A stretch of 64,000 bases of DNA from Euptelea pleiosperma (Eukaryota > Streptophyta > Magnoliopsida > Ranunculales > Eupteleaceae): positions 49,563,893 through 49,627,892 of the forward strand of contig CM068544.1 in NCBI GenBank assembly GCA_035048495.1. Reading direction: 5' to 3'. The translations under genes were made by a program, and so were the position numbers. Below the pieces are notes generated by a model. It made no database searches. It was not told the DNA's origin and saw only the letters and a program-made list of their open reading frames with translations. Below are positions 12,401-23,866 of the stretch, one piece after another (position 1 is the stretch's first letter; each line of letters opens with the position of its first letter).

Positions 12401-13120
12401 AGTTGTGCTAAATTTTAGCATTTCTCCCCCTTTTACCATGTCACTGGACATGCTATAGCTAACAACACCTACTTGTTTGAGTAATGATTGATGCTAACTA
12501 GGTTAGCGTTTGTCCTTTAGAAACTAGTTTGGACTGGCCGGTTCAATTAATTAATCAACTTAAGAAGTGGTTTGTGTGAACATTGACCTGGAATTTTAAT
12601 ATTTTATTATCTTTATAGTATATAGATAATAAATTGTCTTGATATTGAACCAGTCTTTTTCAATATATATATATATATATATGATGTTGTGATTCACGAG
12701 TTGAACTAGCCAATTGAGCTGAATTGAGCATGCCCCGCCACCTCTCCATACTTATGACTAGTTCAGTTTTTAAAGCAGTGACCTAATTAAGTCACTCAAA
12801 GTAGAAGGGGGACCAATGATTAATAGTTAATACCATATTTGTAGTGTCTTTGGCACAACACATAAGCCTGATTCGTTACTCGGTCCACATATCTTGGATT
12901 TCATATCACATTCAATGAAATCGATGTAGAAATATTTCTACGAAAAACTACTAAAATGCACAATTTTATGAAAGAAATAACAGTTACAATAACAAAATGA
13001 AAACATTTCTGTTAAGGATAATTTCTACACAAATAATTGTTGATAAGTCTTTTTTACTCTCAAATTGTACTCGTAGTTTCTATTTTGCATTTTTTTACAA
13101 TTTGAAAAACTATGGGGGAA
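9500..13120. other. Intergenic, degenerate repeats
   Basis: 9505-9625 carries repeated GGCCCG motifs (GGCCCGCGGCCCAGCCCG), also seen at 27388-27470. 9700-11060 holds decayed foldback pieces (TCCAACGGCTAG-like blocks, CATGGGCTTG motifs). A direct repeat of ATGTTATATTTGGCAC occurs at about 11717 and 12350. An AT microsatellite lies at 12664-12683. No gene is supported. Confidence 0.5.
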
Positions 13121-13705
13121 AAATCTGTGATCTACGCCTGCACGATCCCCGAGGAAAATGGATCAGTCGTGGCTGGACGAACTTCCCAACGAAGTTGGCC
13201 GTGCTCCTGACGGTCCTGAAAGGAAAAAGCTACCTGGATGATGCCCCGCCTTATCCGGACTGGTTGCTCCGCCGATCGTCACCGCACTCTCCAGTTGTTG
13301 TTGCATCTGTAAATTACACTCCGACGCTCAAGTCAGGATGAATCCAAATGCCGTGTATCTTGTTCTTAGTCTCTTTTTCTCTCTTGTTTTTCCAACCCCC
13401 ATTTCATTAGGTCTACTTCCTCTTTGTAGGGCTCTCAACAAGGAGTGCGTCGTTGTTGTGGAGCATGTAACCGTTACTTCTTGATAACGACTTTTTGTTG
13501 CATTTCTTGATCTGAGGGAAATGCTTCCCCCAAGTGTCTTGTGAGACGAGGTTTTGTCCGTTTAGGCTGAATCAGCGGGTATTTGTTAACTGTTTTGGAT
13601 GTAGCTTGTCAGTTTACTTGATAAAAGATATCCGACAAACCCCTTTTTCTAGTCGAACTCTGCTTCGTCATGCGTTCCGATAAGGTCCATCTTCTAGTTG
13701 GACTG
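13120..13705. other. GC-richer block, possible LTR fragment
   Basis: Base composition differs sharply from the AT-rich flanks, and the block leads into the tandem array to its right. This resembles a Ty3-type LTR with internal repeats, but no terminal repeats, primer-binding site or coding region could be shown. Confidence 0.3.
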
Positions 13706-14078
13706 AGTTACAGGCCGAGGTGGTCCGTGAACCACGGAGGTCAATATGCTTCTTCTCGGCATGTGTACCCATAAGTGTCATGTGGCAGTATCTCAGTCGT
13801 TCAGAAAATAGGGTCCTCATTGGTATGTTTATTGAGTAGCAGGCCGAGGTGGTCCGTGAACCACTGAGGCCAATATGCTTCTTCTCGGCGTGTGTACCCA
13901 TTAAGTGACACGTGGCAGTGTCTCAGTCGTTCGAAAAATAGGATACTTACTGGTATATTTATCGAGTAGCGGATCGAGGTGGTCCGTAAACAACGGAGGC
14001 CAATATGCTTCTTCTCGGCGTATGTACCCATTAAGTGACATGTGGCAGTGTCTCAGTCATTCGGAAAATAGGGTACCC
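13706..14078. repeat. Tandem repeat, 129-130 bp unit, about 3 copies
   Basis: The block GAGGTGGTCCGTGAACCAC, then CAATATGCTTCTTCTCGGCG, then GTGGCAGTGTCTCAGTCGTT recurs at 13712, 13841 and 13971. The copies are spaced by 129 and 130 bp, and the last is shorter. Sequence identity is high, so the array is fairly recent. Confidence 0.9.
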
Positions 14079-14983
14079 ACAAAAACAAAACATGATAATT
14101 AATAGGCTTTTGTTGATTCTTTACCCATAGTTGTTCATCGACCGAAAGTAGGATGCGAGAGAAAAAAAGACTTACCAATAATTATTTGTGTAAAGACGAT
14201 CCTTAACAACAATATATCTATTCTGATATCCTTAGTTGTTATTTCTTTCGTAAAGTTATACTTTTTAAAGTAAATTTCCCATATTTTTAATGGGCAAACA
14301 AGGTCCCAACACAAATTTTCCGCCTTCTCAACGGATGTTATGCATTTGACCTACTCCAATAAAGTGAGATATCATTGAATAGTTGCAACAAATGGGCCTC
14401 CCTTGTTGCATGCATACAGCTGCATTGCTGGATTAAGATCTGAAGGTGGCAATGGATTCTGTAGGCCCCCAAAGGGTGGGACTAAAAACATGCAATATGT
14501 ACTTTCATTAAGTGTCTTTAATCAAGTGGGCAGTCACTTAAACAACACAATGGTCCATACCTCCTAACTTTCACTAATAATTGTTTAAAGTATGAAAAAA
14601 AAAATACCCTCTACTGTATAAATAAATATAGGGATAGAATAAATAAGTGGAAGTGCTTTGGCTTTTAATTAAATATGTTTATATATAACTTATCATATCG
14701 CACGCCACGTGGAGCCCTTCTAATCTGTTGCTTTGGCGCCTAAATTCTAATTTCCTAAGATCCGAGATCAAATTAAAATTCTTTTTTTCAACTAAAAATA
14801 GATTGCAAGTTATGTTATGCAAATTCTTTTTTCCTCACTATCTCAATCATGTATTGTTATTTCATTCAAGAGAAATCTTATTACTTCTTTGACATTTTTT
14901 TTTTTTTAAACTCAAATTAGTATTTTAAAATTGACCGACATCCGATATATGGTACAGAATAATGGCCACAAGTATTAAAATAA

Positions 14984-15380
14984 GGGTCAGGCTCCAGGGA
15001 CCGGACTTTTTTAACCGGCTCCCGTTACAAGACACATTATGAGCCACGTGGAACACTCTTAGAGGACTCTGACCGTATGGATGTTTGGCCAATCCCTAGG
15101 TGGACCGCCAAACAAAAAATCAGCCTGGTTAGTGATTTCTAGGCGTTGGATTGGACTTATTTTCATGGGTTGATCTCAACTGTGGGAATTTGAGAAGTAT
15201 TTGAGGTCGAAAGATCCAAAGGTTTGAAATCACTAATCAAGCTGATTTTTAGTTTGTAGGTCCAACTAGGGATTGGCCAAACATCCATACGGTCATAGTC
15301 CTCTACGAGTGTTCCACGTGCTCATATTGTGTCCTGTAATGGGAGTCGGTAAAAAAAGGCCGATCCCTGGAGCCCGACCC
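14984..15380. mobile_element. Foldback MITE, family A (GGGTCAGGCTCC ends), intact
   Basis: The 397-bp element is flanked by a perfect 9-bp target duplication TTAAAATAA (14975-14983 and 15381-15389). The ends are GGGTCAGGCTCCAGGGA and its near-perfect complement. Inside, both arms carry CCACGTGG, GACCGTATGGATGTTTGGCC and a core around AATCAGCCTG. The 9-bp duplication indicates Mutator-type transposition. It encodes nothing. Confidence 0.92.
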
Positions 15381-15389
15381 TTAAAATAA

Positions 15390-16356
15390 TACGTTTCAGC
15401 AGCTCGTCTGGCCAATAAACCGGATACATTCAACTGGATATGGACCCCCATAGTTTGATATATTTGCCAAATTGTGCATATATATATATCTTCAATGGAA
15501 TCAAACCATTTTCTGCGAAAATTATCATTGAAACGACAAACCTAATCTTCTTTTTGCGAACTTTCATATACAATTAATGTGTCACTGACTATTCCTGTAA
15601 ATATGTTTTGCTTTCACCGTGCAACTTTAGACACCAGGCTACCGAGCTGCCGAATCGGGCCTTATAAAATAAATGTTCTTCCATTATTAAAGAAATGGAC
15701 ATACAATGTATGTGTTTTATTTCCTTTTTTAGAAGCTATATCTTCAGAGGGAGGGGTTGCTTGAAGTTCTCTGTGTTTTTTTTTTTTTTTTTTTCTTAGT
15801 GCTTGAAGTTCAAAGTTGAACCTTGAAAATAGGTCGTCACTTACATTATTTAATTTACCCGCTACATTGTAACGAACACTAATTCAAATGTTTGAAAACC
15901 GCGTCAAATAGAAGAATGGGTTGTCATGGATGGAATTCAAAAGTTCAAAGTTCAAACTTCTAAACGGGACTTCTTTTTTTTTATTTCTTTTTCAACATAT
16001 TTGGGAAATAATCACTTTTTTTATAGTGACCGTCCGATCCCGTTTGAACTGAACGGTTGTAATACCAGGTGATGGGTACGGTTGGATCCACATGTAATAG
16101 AGATAATACACTGATTGGATCCTCATTAGATCTGAATTATTAAGTATCGGATACCTATATAATAAGGAGCTCAGTTGTCTCCCACTCTTATAAACTTCAA
16201 TAAAGAAGGGCCGAGATTTTGTTCCCAATTGGACGGTGGATCTCAGCCACTCACACTCGATTTTGACAAATGTTTTGTCCGGGCCAACACTATACATACA
16301 AGCAAAATGCTGTGGGTGCAGCAAAAAAACATCTTAGGTAACTCTATATTTGGAAA
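15390..16356. other. Intergenic, nothing coding seen
   Basis: AT-rich spacer with a T tract at 15777-15794 and short duplicated phrases (AAGTTCAAAGTTC). No gene or clear element. Confidence 0.5.
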
Positions 16357-16551
16357 GGGTCTGGCTCCAGCCTCCAGTTAACGCCCTAAAATGACAGGCT
16401 CCGGTTAAAGGGCACAATATGAGCTATTGTGGCACATTCTTAGAGGACTCTGACCGTGTGGATGACATTGGATGTTTGGCCAATCCCTAGGTGGACCTAC
16501 AAATCAAAAATCAGCCGGATTAGTGATTTCTAATCAGGCTGATTTAGAAAA
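16357..16551. mobile_element. Foldback MITE, family A, truncated
   Basis: The left end GGGTCTGGCTCCAG is followed by GCCCTAAAATGACAGGCTCC and CACAATATGAGC, then the GATGTTTGGCC block, ending in the core. The right arm is missing, apparently cut by the neighbouring element that begins at 16552. Confidence 0.75.
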
Positions 16552-16975
16552 GGGTCAGGCTCAGCGGCTGAGATCTTTGCTCACACCTGTGTGTGAGCAA
16601 AGTCGATCACACACCACAATATGAGCCACGTGGCACACTCTTAGATTACGATGACCGTATGGATGTTTGGCCAGTCCCTCATTGGATGTGCAAACCAAAA
16701 ATCAGTCTGATTACTTATCTCAGACCTTTGGATCTAGTACCCCAAATAATGGTCAATAATGCTCTAAATTATACGGTTAAAATCAATCCATGTAAATGAC
16801 TCCAATCCAACGATTATAAATCACTAATCAAGCTAATTTTTAGTTTACAAGTCCACTGAGGGACTAGCCAAACATCCATACGGTCATCGACCTATAAGAG
16901 TGTACCCGGTGGCTCATATTGTGATGTGTGATCGGATTTGCTCACACACAGGTGTGAGCGAAAGGTTTTCTCTTA
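16552..16975. mobile_element. Foldback MITE, family A, variant with GCTCACAC palindrome
   Basis: Arms from 16576 and back from about 16968 pair over the block TTGCTCACACCTGTGTGTGA, then CACAATATGAGCCACGTGG. Each terminus thus carries its own small palindrome (GCTCACAC-N4-GTGTGAGC type) outside the shared family arm. Confidence 0.75.
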
Positions 16976-17904
16976 GAAAAATGTCTTCATTAAATAAAGG
17001 GTAACCTTAAATAAAAGAGATGGGTTTCCTAACTTCCTGGTACTACTGGATATTCTTTGTCCGTCTAGTACCTTAAAGTTTAAACAGTCTAAAAAAGGGA
17101 AAGGTTTTCTAGACAGTCAGTGAAAAACTCTTCTCTGTGCAGCTGGCCCTTTTGTCGTCAAAATGGGCAGGCTAATGTCCATCTTCTAGAGGGTCTTTTT
17201 ATTTTGCCACAGGGCAGAAGCCTATTGGTTTGAAATCTAAATACAGACTTCTGTTCTGGACGAGTCATCCTGAGTAAGTACCCACCCCTGGCTTGAAATT
17301 GGCGCAAAAAACTGATAAATTCTCGGATGTTTGAACTAAAAGCATGTAAGAGGTGTTCAACAACGAAATAAAACACTGAGACTACTGGATTCCATTTTTG
17401 GTCACTTGCTTTAGTGATCCATCTCAATCTCTAAAGCCTGTACGCTTGACACCTACCCAGGACAACCCTATGTTTTAAACTTGTCAGGGTTGTTATGGGT
17501 ACTTGTCAAGGGACTAGGATCGAACGCGTGACAGAGGTATACTACACAGTACACTCGCACTATGGCCCCCCATTTCCCCGTATGTAGGGCAGAAGAATAT
17601 TAATTTCTCAGGAAATGAGATATTAAGGAGGAGCAGACAGGAAGTCAAGATTCTCTAGAGAATCACGCCATAAGCTATAGAGGGTAGCCTGGATGTAAGA
17701 AGGAAGCCTAACCTTTTTTTGGAGCACCCCTAAAGCTGGAGTGCTAACAGTTCCAGTCTGTATCCTATGATGAGCTTGTCTTTGTACCAGCGAAAGAGAG
17801 GAAGGAAATCAGGGAGGAGATCTTCATCCTTAAAAATATATTAAAGCGGGATAGATTCACAAGGATGAACCCGTACCTTGTGTGTAAAATTATCATAATA
17901 CCCT
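16976..17904. other. Intergenic, nothing coding seen
   Basis: No gene recognised. The phrase TTGGTCACTTGCTTTAGTGA near 17397 recurs as the arm of an inverted repeat at 41968-42132, so it is part of a dispersed repeat. Confidence 0.45.
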
Positions 17905-18262
17905 TATCCGGTTTTAAGGTTTTGGTCAGAGCTTAGATTGTTTCTAGGGCATTGGTGGGTTGATCTTGGTCAGGGCGTAACTTTGGGCCAAGATCATCTC
18001 TAGGGCTTCATTGGCCTGATCTTGGTCAGGACTGAACTTTGAGCCTAGATTATCTCCAGGATTTGAGTGGCCTGATTTTGGTCAGGGCATAACTTTGGGC
18101 TAAGATCATCTCTAGGGCTTCACTGACCTGATCTTGGTCCGGGCTGAACTTGAGCCTAGATCATCTTTAGGATTTGAGTGGCCTAATTTTGGTTAGAGCT
18201 TAACTTTGGATCTAGATCATCTCTAAGGCTTGAGTGGCCTGATCTTAGGGTAGGGCAACTCA
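17905..18262. repeat. Tandem repeat, 56-bp unit, about 6 copies
   Basis: The phrase TGATCTTGGTCAGGG recurs at 17961, 18017, 18073, 18129, 18184 and 18240, a period of 55-56 bp. Alternate copies are more alike (CTAGGGCTTCA versus AGGATTTGAGT), so there is a dimeric higher-order unit. The phrases flanking the array (ATACCCTTATCCGG and ATACCCTTGTCTGG) are also alike. Confidence 0.88.
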
Positions 18263-18427
18263 AGATCCGATGGAACAATGAGAATGGCAGACATTGGTAG
18301 TTACTCACCGCACTATTTCACGTCTCTGGCCGGTTCGCCGCTGCCGGCTCTAGCACCTGCCAAAATACCCTTGTCTGGTTTTCAGGTCTTGGTTGTATGC
18401 CTTACCTCTAGATGTTGAAATGATAAC

Positions 18428-19578
18428 ATTTTTTTATTTGATAAGGTAAATTGTACTAAAGAAGAAAACAAAAACTATAACATGGCGAAGGTGGGAGGTC
18501 GAGAAAACCTCCCCACCGAAAAAAGCAAGAGGAACCTAGTTATTCATTGATAGATTCCCATCATATCTAAATACCAAATCCTCAAAGGCCAAACCTTTGC
18601 ATTCTTTGTACAATTTAGACCCAAAAAAAGATTAAGGCCTTGACAGATAGGACAATGTCAAAGCTCGATGCTTCCTTTCCTTCAAAGATCGATGTTCTTT
18701 TCCTTCCAAAGACCCACCGAATCGCAAAAGGAAGAAGGCACCATAATCTTCAGCCACGAAGAGTAAAACAGAGGTAAGTCCAACTACTAATAGTCTGAAG
18801 AACAGTTTCAGAAGGATCTAACAAATTTCAAAAGATCCAAAGAAAAGACCGCACACCTCTTAGTCTACTCTACAATGAAGCTGTAGGTGTTTGATGTTTT
18901 CCCCTACTTCTTTACACATAACATAATAATTAACCATCACTCTATTTCTTTTAATAAAATTATCAACTGTGAGAGATCTTTTCTAATGAAACTCATCACT
19001 AAAAGAAAGCCACCTTGGATGAAACCCTTGACTCCCAAATCTTGATTAATGGGAATGCACGTCTCCAAGAGATATTATAGCTATCGTTGGCAATAATCTC
19101 CAAGACCTATCCAACATCTCATAGAATGAACGCACAGAGAAACGTCCATCAAAGCCTACCAAATACTATATCCTCCCTGGGTATGTCTATCACCGTCCAT
19201 TCCATTAATCTTTGGAGAAGAATTGTCATGGTAGAGATCTCCCAATCATTTAAGTTTTGTTTCAAACCAAAGTTCCAGTACAAAATTCATTCCCCTCTCC
19301 CCTACAACATTCCTACATTGTACAATTTTTTCTCTAATATCTCATAAAGCCGGGGGAAGCCTATCCTGAGGGACTTATCACCATACCATACATCGTTCCA
19401 GAAATAAACCCTATTACCAACTCCCACCTTGAAGCAAATACCAACAGAGAAGCAAGAAAACAACTTTAGGATACCCCTCCAAGCACTACAACCATATAGA
19501 GTCCGGACTCCGCTACTAAACCATCCCAACGCCTCACATCCTTGTCTAGCCTCAATTGCCTTTACCATGTTCCAATTG
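18428..19578 (-). mobile_element. LINE (L1-type) 3' portion, 5'-truncated
   Basis: Minus-strand readings contain the C-terminal zinc-finger-like region of plant L1 polyproteins. GVGNRVYFWNDVWYGDKSLR lies near 19395-19450. Further 3' are pieces such as FPLIKIWESRVPSRW and RSLTVDNFIKRN, interrupted by stops. The 3' end is the AT-rich stretch at 18428-18450. The reverse transcriptase and endonuclease are missing, so it is a dead copy. Confidence 0.82.
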
Positions 19579-19988
19579 GATAGTGGGTGGTTTTTTTTTT
19601 TTTTTTGACTAGAGGTTAGAGAATTGAATGATCACAATATTTGCCTGAAAATGGTGGCCACTCGATCAGAATATTGAATATCTGCCGCAGATGTGCATCG
19701 AAGAACACCCTGAACCCTCCAATTTACGCAGTGAGTTGTAAATAAGCATAGTCGTACCATTATCCTCATTTGTCACAAAAAATAACATAGAGGGATTTTG
19801 GTCATTTTAGGATTGTGTTTTGTAATATTTTCAAATATGCAAGTGGATGTTTTTATGTGAAAGAAGTGAAGGGTATTTTGGTAAATTATTATAAGAAAAC
19901 ATGTGCTCCAGGGGCAAGGCGGCAAGCGAAGCTTTGTGGTGAGGGACTTTACTAAGAAAGTTACCTACCACTAGCCCTTTTGTATCGT

Positions 19989-19996
19989 CTATAAAT
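19989..19996 (+). promoter_or_regulatory. TATA box of the SDR gene
   Basis: TATAAATT lies about 90 bp before the start codon. It is followed by a leader with a CT microsatellite (about 20047-20071), a usual plant 5'UTR feature. Confidence 0.65.
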
Positions 19997-20084
19997 TCCT
20001 TCTATTCCACAGTCCACAACACACACCCCAAAAGCCCTTTACAACCTCTCTCTCTCTCTCTCTCTCTCTCTACAACCAGTAACC

Positions 20085-21143
20085 ATGCCTGCTCAAGTAA
20101 TGCCAGAGAAAACCCTTCAAGGAATCCATGTCTTGGGTAGAGAAAACAGCTCTCCCTCTCCCAAAAGGTGATCATCTTATCTCCTTCACTCCTCTCTCAT
20201 TGCTCTTTTTAAATATATTTCAAACAAGATAGATAGATGGGTAGATATATAGATAGATCAGTGTTTGTACGAAAAGAATGCGATTTCCAACTCACAATCT
20301 TATCTTTTTGTGTACAGGTTGGAAGGAAAAATTGCAATTGTGACAGGTGGTGCCAGAGGGATTGGAGAAGCGACCGTGAGGCTCTTTGCAAAGCACGGTG
20401 CGAAGGTAGTGATTGCCGATGTAGAGGATGCTGTCGGAGCTCTGCTCGCTAACTCCTTAGCCCCTTCGGTCACCTTCGTACATTGCGACGTTAGCCTGGA
20501 AGACGACATCGAGAACTTGATCCAGTCCACTGTTTCCCGGTACGGCCGTCTTGATATCCTTTTCAACAATGCTGGGGTCCTTGGAAACCAATCCAAACGC
20601 AAGAGTATCATTGATTTTGATCCAGACGAATTCGACCGTGTGATGCGTGTGAACGTCAGAGGGTCTGCTCTAGGCATGAAACACGCCGCACGGGTGATGA
20701 TCCCTAGAGGAACTGGATGTATAATCTCCACCGCTAGTGTAGCTGGAGTTATGGGAGGTCTAGGGCCCCATGCGTATACAGCTTCAAAGCACGCCATTGT
20801 TGGGCTCACGAAGAACGCGGCGTGTGAGCTCGGAAGATATGGGATTAGGGTTAACTGCATTTCTCCATTTGGGGTAGCCACCTCCATGCTTGTTAATGCA
20901 TGGAGGAGTAGTGATGAAGACGAGGAGGATTGCATGGATGTTGGGGTTCCTTGTGAGGAAGAAGTAGAGAAGATGGAGGAGTTTGTGAGAAGCTTAGCCA
21001 ACCTTAGGGGTCCAACCCTAAGGACAAAAGATATAGCCGAGGCTGCTCTTTACCTTGCTAGTGATGAATCCAAATATGTAAGTGGTCATAACCTTGTTGT
21101 AGATGGAGGCGTTACTTCCTCAAGAAATTGTGTAGGCCTGTAA
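20085..21143 (+). CDS. Short-chain dehydrogenase/reductase (SDR110C, TASSELSEED2/xanthoxin-dehydrogenase-like)
   Basis: Two exons, 20085-20167 and 20318-21143, are joined through a 150-bp GT/AG intron and give 302 residues. The joint restores Arg-Leu-Glu-Gly-Lys directly before the Rossmann motif. Visible features: TGGARGIG at 37-44 (dinucleotide binding), Asp62 after the second strand (suggests NAD(H)), NNAG 111-114, catalytic Asn140, Ser168, Tyr181 and Lys185 (YTASK), and a final VVDGG. The family oxidises or reduces alcohols and ketones of terpenoids, lignans or steroids. ABA2, TS2 and secoisolariciresinol dehydrogenase are relatives, so the substrate cannot be assigned. An acid-rich insert lies at about 225-250. 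The start has good context (AACCATGC) and follows the TATA box and CT-rich leader. Confidence 0.9.
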
Positions 21144-22030
21144 TAGTAATTTTGTTTTAAATCACTAGCTAGAATGTGGAAGGAGTGGTAAAAGTAAAAA
21201 AACATAAGAAAAACATGGAGAACCAATGTTTTTTGTTGGGCACAAACCTCCACTACCAATTCTTTTTTTATTTTATTTTTTCATTTAAATTTCAATTCTA
21301 TCAACGCTTAAAATTCTCCTTGTATAATCTTGTGTCAAGTTTATGCTTTTTAATCAATGATGATCATGATGATGATGACGACAAGGACGATGATGATGAA
21401 GATGAAGATGATGATTGCACGCATTCTATCGTTTGCCACTTAATTTTTCACATAAACATGGAATCTAGCAAGGACCGGAGCACGGTGGGGGACTCGTGAT
21501 CCCCCCACCAATCAATTTGTGAAATATTTGCCGATCATCTAGGTCATTAGAGTCAATTAGCCACTTCTTGATTTGACCAAAGCCAAACAATCACATTGGT
21601 GTCAAATGTTTATTTTGGATTGTGGACTACCATCAAGATATGCTCTATCGATCGTAATCAGGTCGGTGTACACATCGACAGGTTGGTAGGAAGTACTCAT
21701 CATCGATTCGCAAGAGTGCCAGCGCATGTTAGACCCAATCTGAATTCAATGAATTGAATATTTAAGCGATTCGACGTTATTTTAGTCACAAATCTTTGAT
21801 TGAATTTAATTTTCTTTTTCTTCATATGCATGTAATTCCGATGCACGACGAATTCAAGATGTGACTACATTGTTCATGGCCACAACATTTTTGATAAAAT
21901 TGATAAAGATTATTTACAAAAAAGAACAAAAAAAAATGTAGTTTGAATAGCCAAATGGCTACTAGATGACAAGGTAGATAACTTTTATTGGTCAAAAAAG
22001 GCTGCTTGGTACCACCATATGCCCTTTCTA
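21144..22030. other. SDR 3' flank with GAT microsatellite
   Basis: AT-rich 3' flank. An imperfect GAT/GAC trinucleotide repeat spans 21354-21417. No further gene seen. Confidence 0.5.
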
Positions 22031-22049
22031 ATTATTAGAAGTTGCTTAA

Positions 22050-22125
22050 TTAACACCATCATCATCAACATATACCTTGTCCCAGCAATCTGGGGTCGGA
22101 AACATGAATCCTATTTCGCCACTTA
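22050..22125 (+). mobile_element. tRNA-related SINE tail (Au-like)
   Basis: CATCATCATCAACATATACC then TGTCCCAGCAATCTGGGGTC then ACATGAATCC resembles the body of plant Au-type SINEs. Only part of the unit is present and no A-box was located. Confidence 0.45.
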
Positions 22126-22340
22126 ACTCTATATATTTAGGGTTATATCCAGAGTCATTGAATCTGGATTCATGTGAAGAGATTTGACATGAATTAGTCT
22201 AGAAAACTGATTTGCTATACATGAATTCTATTTCGCCATTTAACTTTATTTCGAGCTAGCTATATCCAGAGTCAATGAATCCAGATTCATGTGAAGAGAT
22301 TTGACATGAATTAGTCCATATAAACTAGTCTGCTAGAGGT
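22103..22340. repeat. Tandem duplication, about 117-bp unit
   Basis: CATGAATCCTATTTCGCCAC at 22103 recurs as CATGAATTCTATTTCGCCAT about 117 bp on. Both are followed by matching blocks (ATATCCAGAGTCA, GATTCATGTGAAGAG, GACATGAATTAGTC). Confidence 0.8.
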
Positions 22341-22453
22341 TAATTCTTAAGTGAGACGATTAATCCCATCTACCTACAAAGAATAGGACGAGGGAGGAGA
22401 ATTCCTAATTTGACACTCAATCAACTTATTTTTAGTCAAATTACATCTATATA

Positions 22454-22856
22454 GGGTCAGGATCGGGGGCCCGGACAACATTTTCATACAACACTTTTGA
22501 CAACAAACTTGGTGCTGCCCAATACATGAATTAAAAGTTTTGGAATGGGATGATTTTGGCGAGGATGGTCTCTATGATGAGGAGATTATCCTCACAAAAA
22601 TTCAAATTATTCCCATATTTGTAGACCGGTTTACAAGTTGAAGAATTATGGACCGTCTATTTTTATTGTTAACTTGAAAACCACATTTGACGGGGTTAGA
22701 AATTTCAGAATGTGCTGATTTTTTTTAGGGGTGATCTATATATATGGTGAGGACATCATCCTCACAAAAAATCAGCTATTGATTCATCTTTATGTGGGTA
22801 CGCCAAAATTGTTGTCAAAAATGTTGTATGAAAATGTTGTCCCCCGATCCTAACTC
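22454..22856. mobile_element. Foldback MITE, family E (GGGTCAGGATCGGGG ends)
   Basis: The left end GGGTCAGGATCGGGG and TTTTCATACAACACTTTTGA pair with ATGTTGTATGAAAATGTTGT and CCCCGATCCTAACTC on the right. Inner arms contain AAAATCAGC-type blocks and GATGATCT/ATCATCCTC phrases. No clean target duplication. Confidence 0.8.
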
Positions 22857-22881
22857 ATATATTGCTATTCTTACTAATAGA

Positions 22882-23190
22882 TTACTAATGGACTTGGGGC
22901 CTACATGCAGATGAGTTAAGGGCTGATTTTTGGCGAGGATGATCTACTCACCATGGAGATCATGCTCACTAAAAATCAGCAATTTCTAAAACATGTAACC
23001 CTATCAAATATGGACTTAAATTTAACGGTGAAATTGGAAGGTCCTAAGTTTTTCAACTTGAAATCCACTTTTCATAATACTACAAATGTTGGAATGAGCT
23101 GATTTTTTGTAAGGTTGATATCAATGTTGAATATCATCACCAAAAATTAGGCCTTAACTTATCTGCATGTGGGACCCACTTCCATTAGTC
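22882..23190. mobile_element. Foldback MITE, second type, beside family E
   Basis: ACTAATGGACTTGGGGCC at the left pairs with GACCCACTTCCATTAGTC at the right, and CATGCAGATGAGTTAAGG with CTTAACTTATCTGCATG. The inner arms again hold AAAATCAGC and GATGATCT-like blocks. Confidence 0.7.
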
Positions 23191-23196
23191 ACGATA

Positions 23197-23420
23197 GGGG
23201 TACAAAAGTTTGACAACAATTTTGGCATACCCACATAGAAGATGAATTAATCACCATATAGATCACCTCTAAAAAATCAGCCCATTTCTGAAATTTCTAA
23301 CCCCTTTGAGTAAAAAATAAAAATAGAAGGTCCATCATAGAGACCATCCTCGCCAAAAATCATCCCATTCCAAAATTTCTAATTTATATATTGGCCCGCA
23401 CCAATTTTTGTTGTCCATAT
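23197..23420. mobile_element. Family E fragment
   Basis: Half of a family E element (TTGACAACAATTTTGGCATA, CACCTCTAAAAAATCAGCC), broken at its right side where the AACGGCCGTTA element begins. Confidence 0.6.
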
Positions 23421-23429
23421 ATATATATC

Positions 23430-23852
23430 AAGGTTTAAAAAACGGCCGTTACAACGGATTCAGACCTACCCCATTACGTTATGGACCGTTAAAATGCTCA
23501 GAAAATAACGGCCGTTATAACGGATTCAGACCTACCCCGTTATGTTATGGACCGTTAAAACGCTCAGAAAATTACGGCCATTATAATGAAAATAACGGCC
23601 GTTATTTTTCCGTTATAACGAAAATAACGACCATTATTTTCTGAAAATTTTTGTGAAAAACAACGGCCGTTATTTTCATTTTTTTTCCGTTATTTTCTGT
23701 GATATTCCATTTTTTTTTTGTTATTTTTCATTTTTGAAATTCAAAATTTTCAGCGCCATTTTTGCCCCTGAGTGTTTTTTTTTTCGTTATAACGGAAAAA
23801 ATGGTAATGCCCCCAGTCCGTTATACCATTATAATGGTCCCCTTTAAACCTT
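23430..23852. mobile_element. AACGGCCGTTAT-repeat element with AAGGTTTAAA ends
   Basis: It is bounded by AAGGTTTAAA and TTTAAACCTT and filled with tens of short palindromes of the type AACGGCCGTTAT. The phrase CGGATTCAGACCTACCCC occurs twice near the left end. Related partial copies lie at 24795-25015, 34600-34990, 36575-36880 and 40685-40895. It has no coding capacity. Confidence 0.75.
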
Positions 23853-23866
23853 TATATATATATATA

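Noticed and set aside
13668..14031. Minus-strand readings with repeated MGT-AEKKHIGL
   Set aside because: They are translations of the 130-bp tandem array; repeat peptides are a by-product.
20300..21001. Long minus-strand reading over the SDR gene
   Set aside because: Antisense shadow of a conserved coding exon; no domain of its own.
23430..23852. Possible CRISPR-like array because of regular short repeats
   Set aside because: Units are overlapping palindromes with no spacers of even length, in a plant nuclear context.
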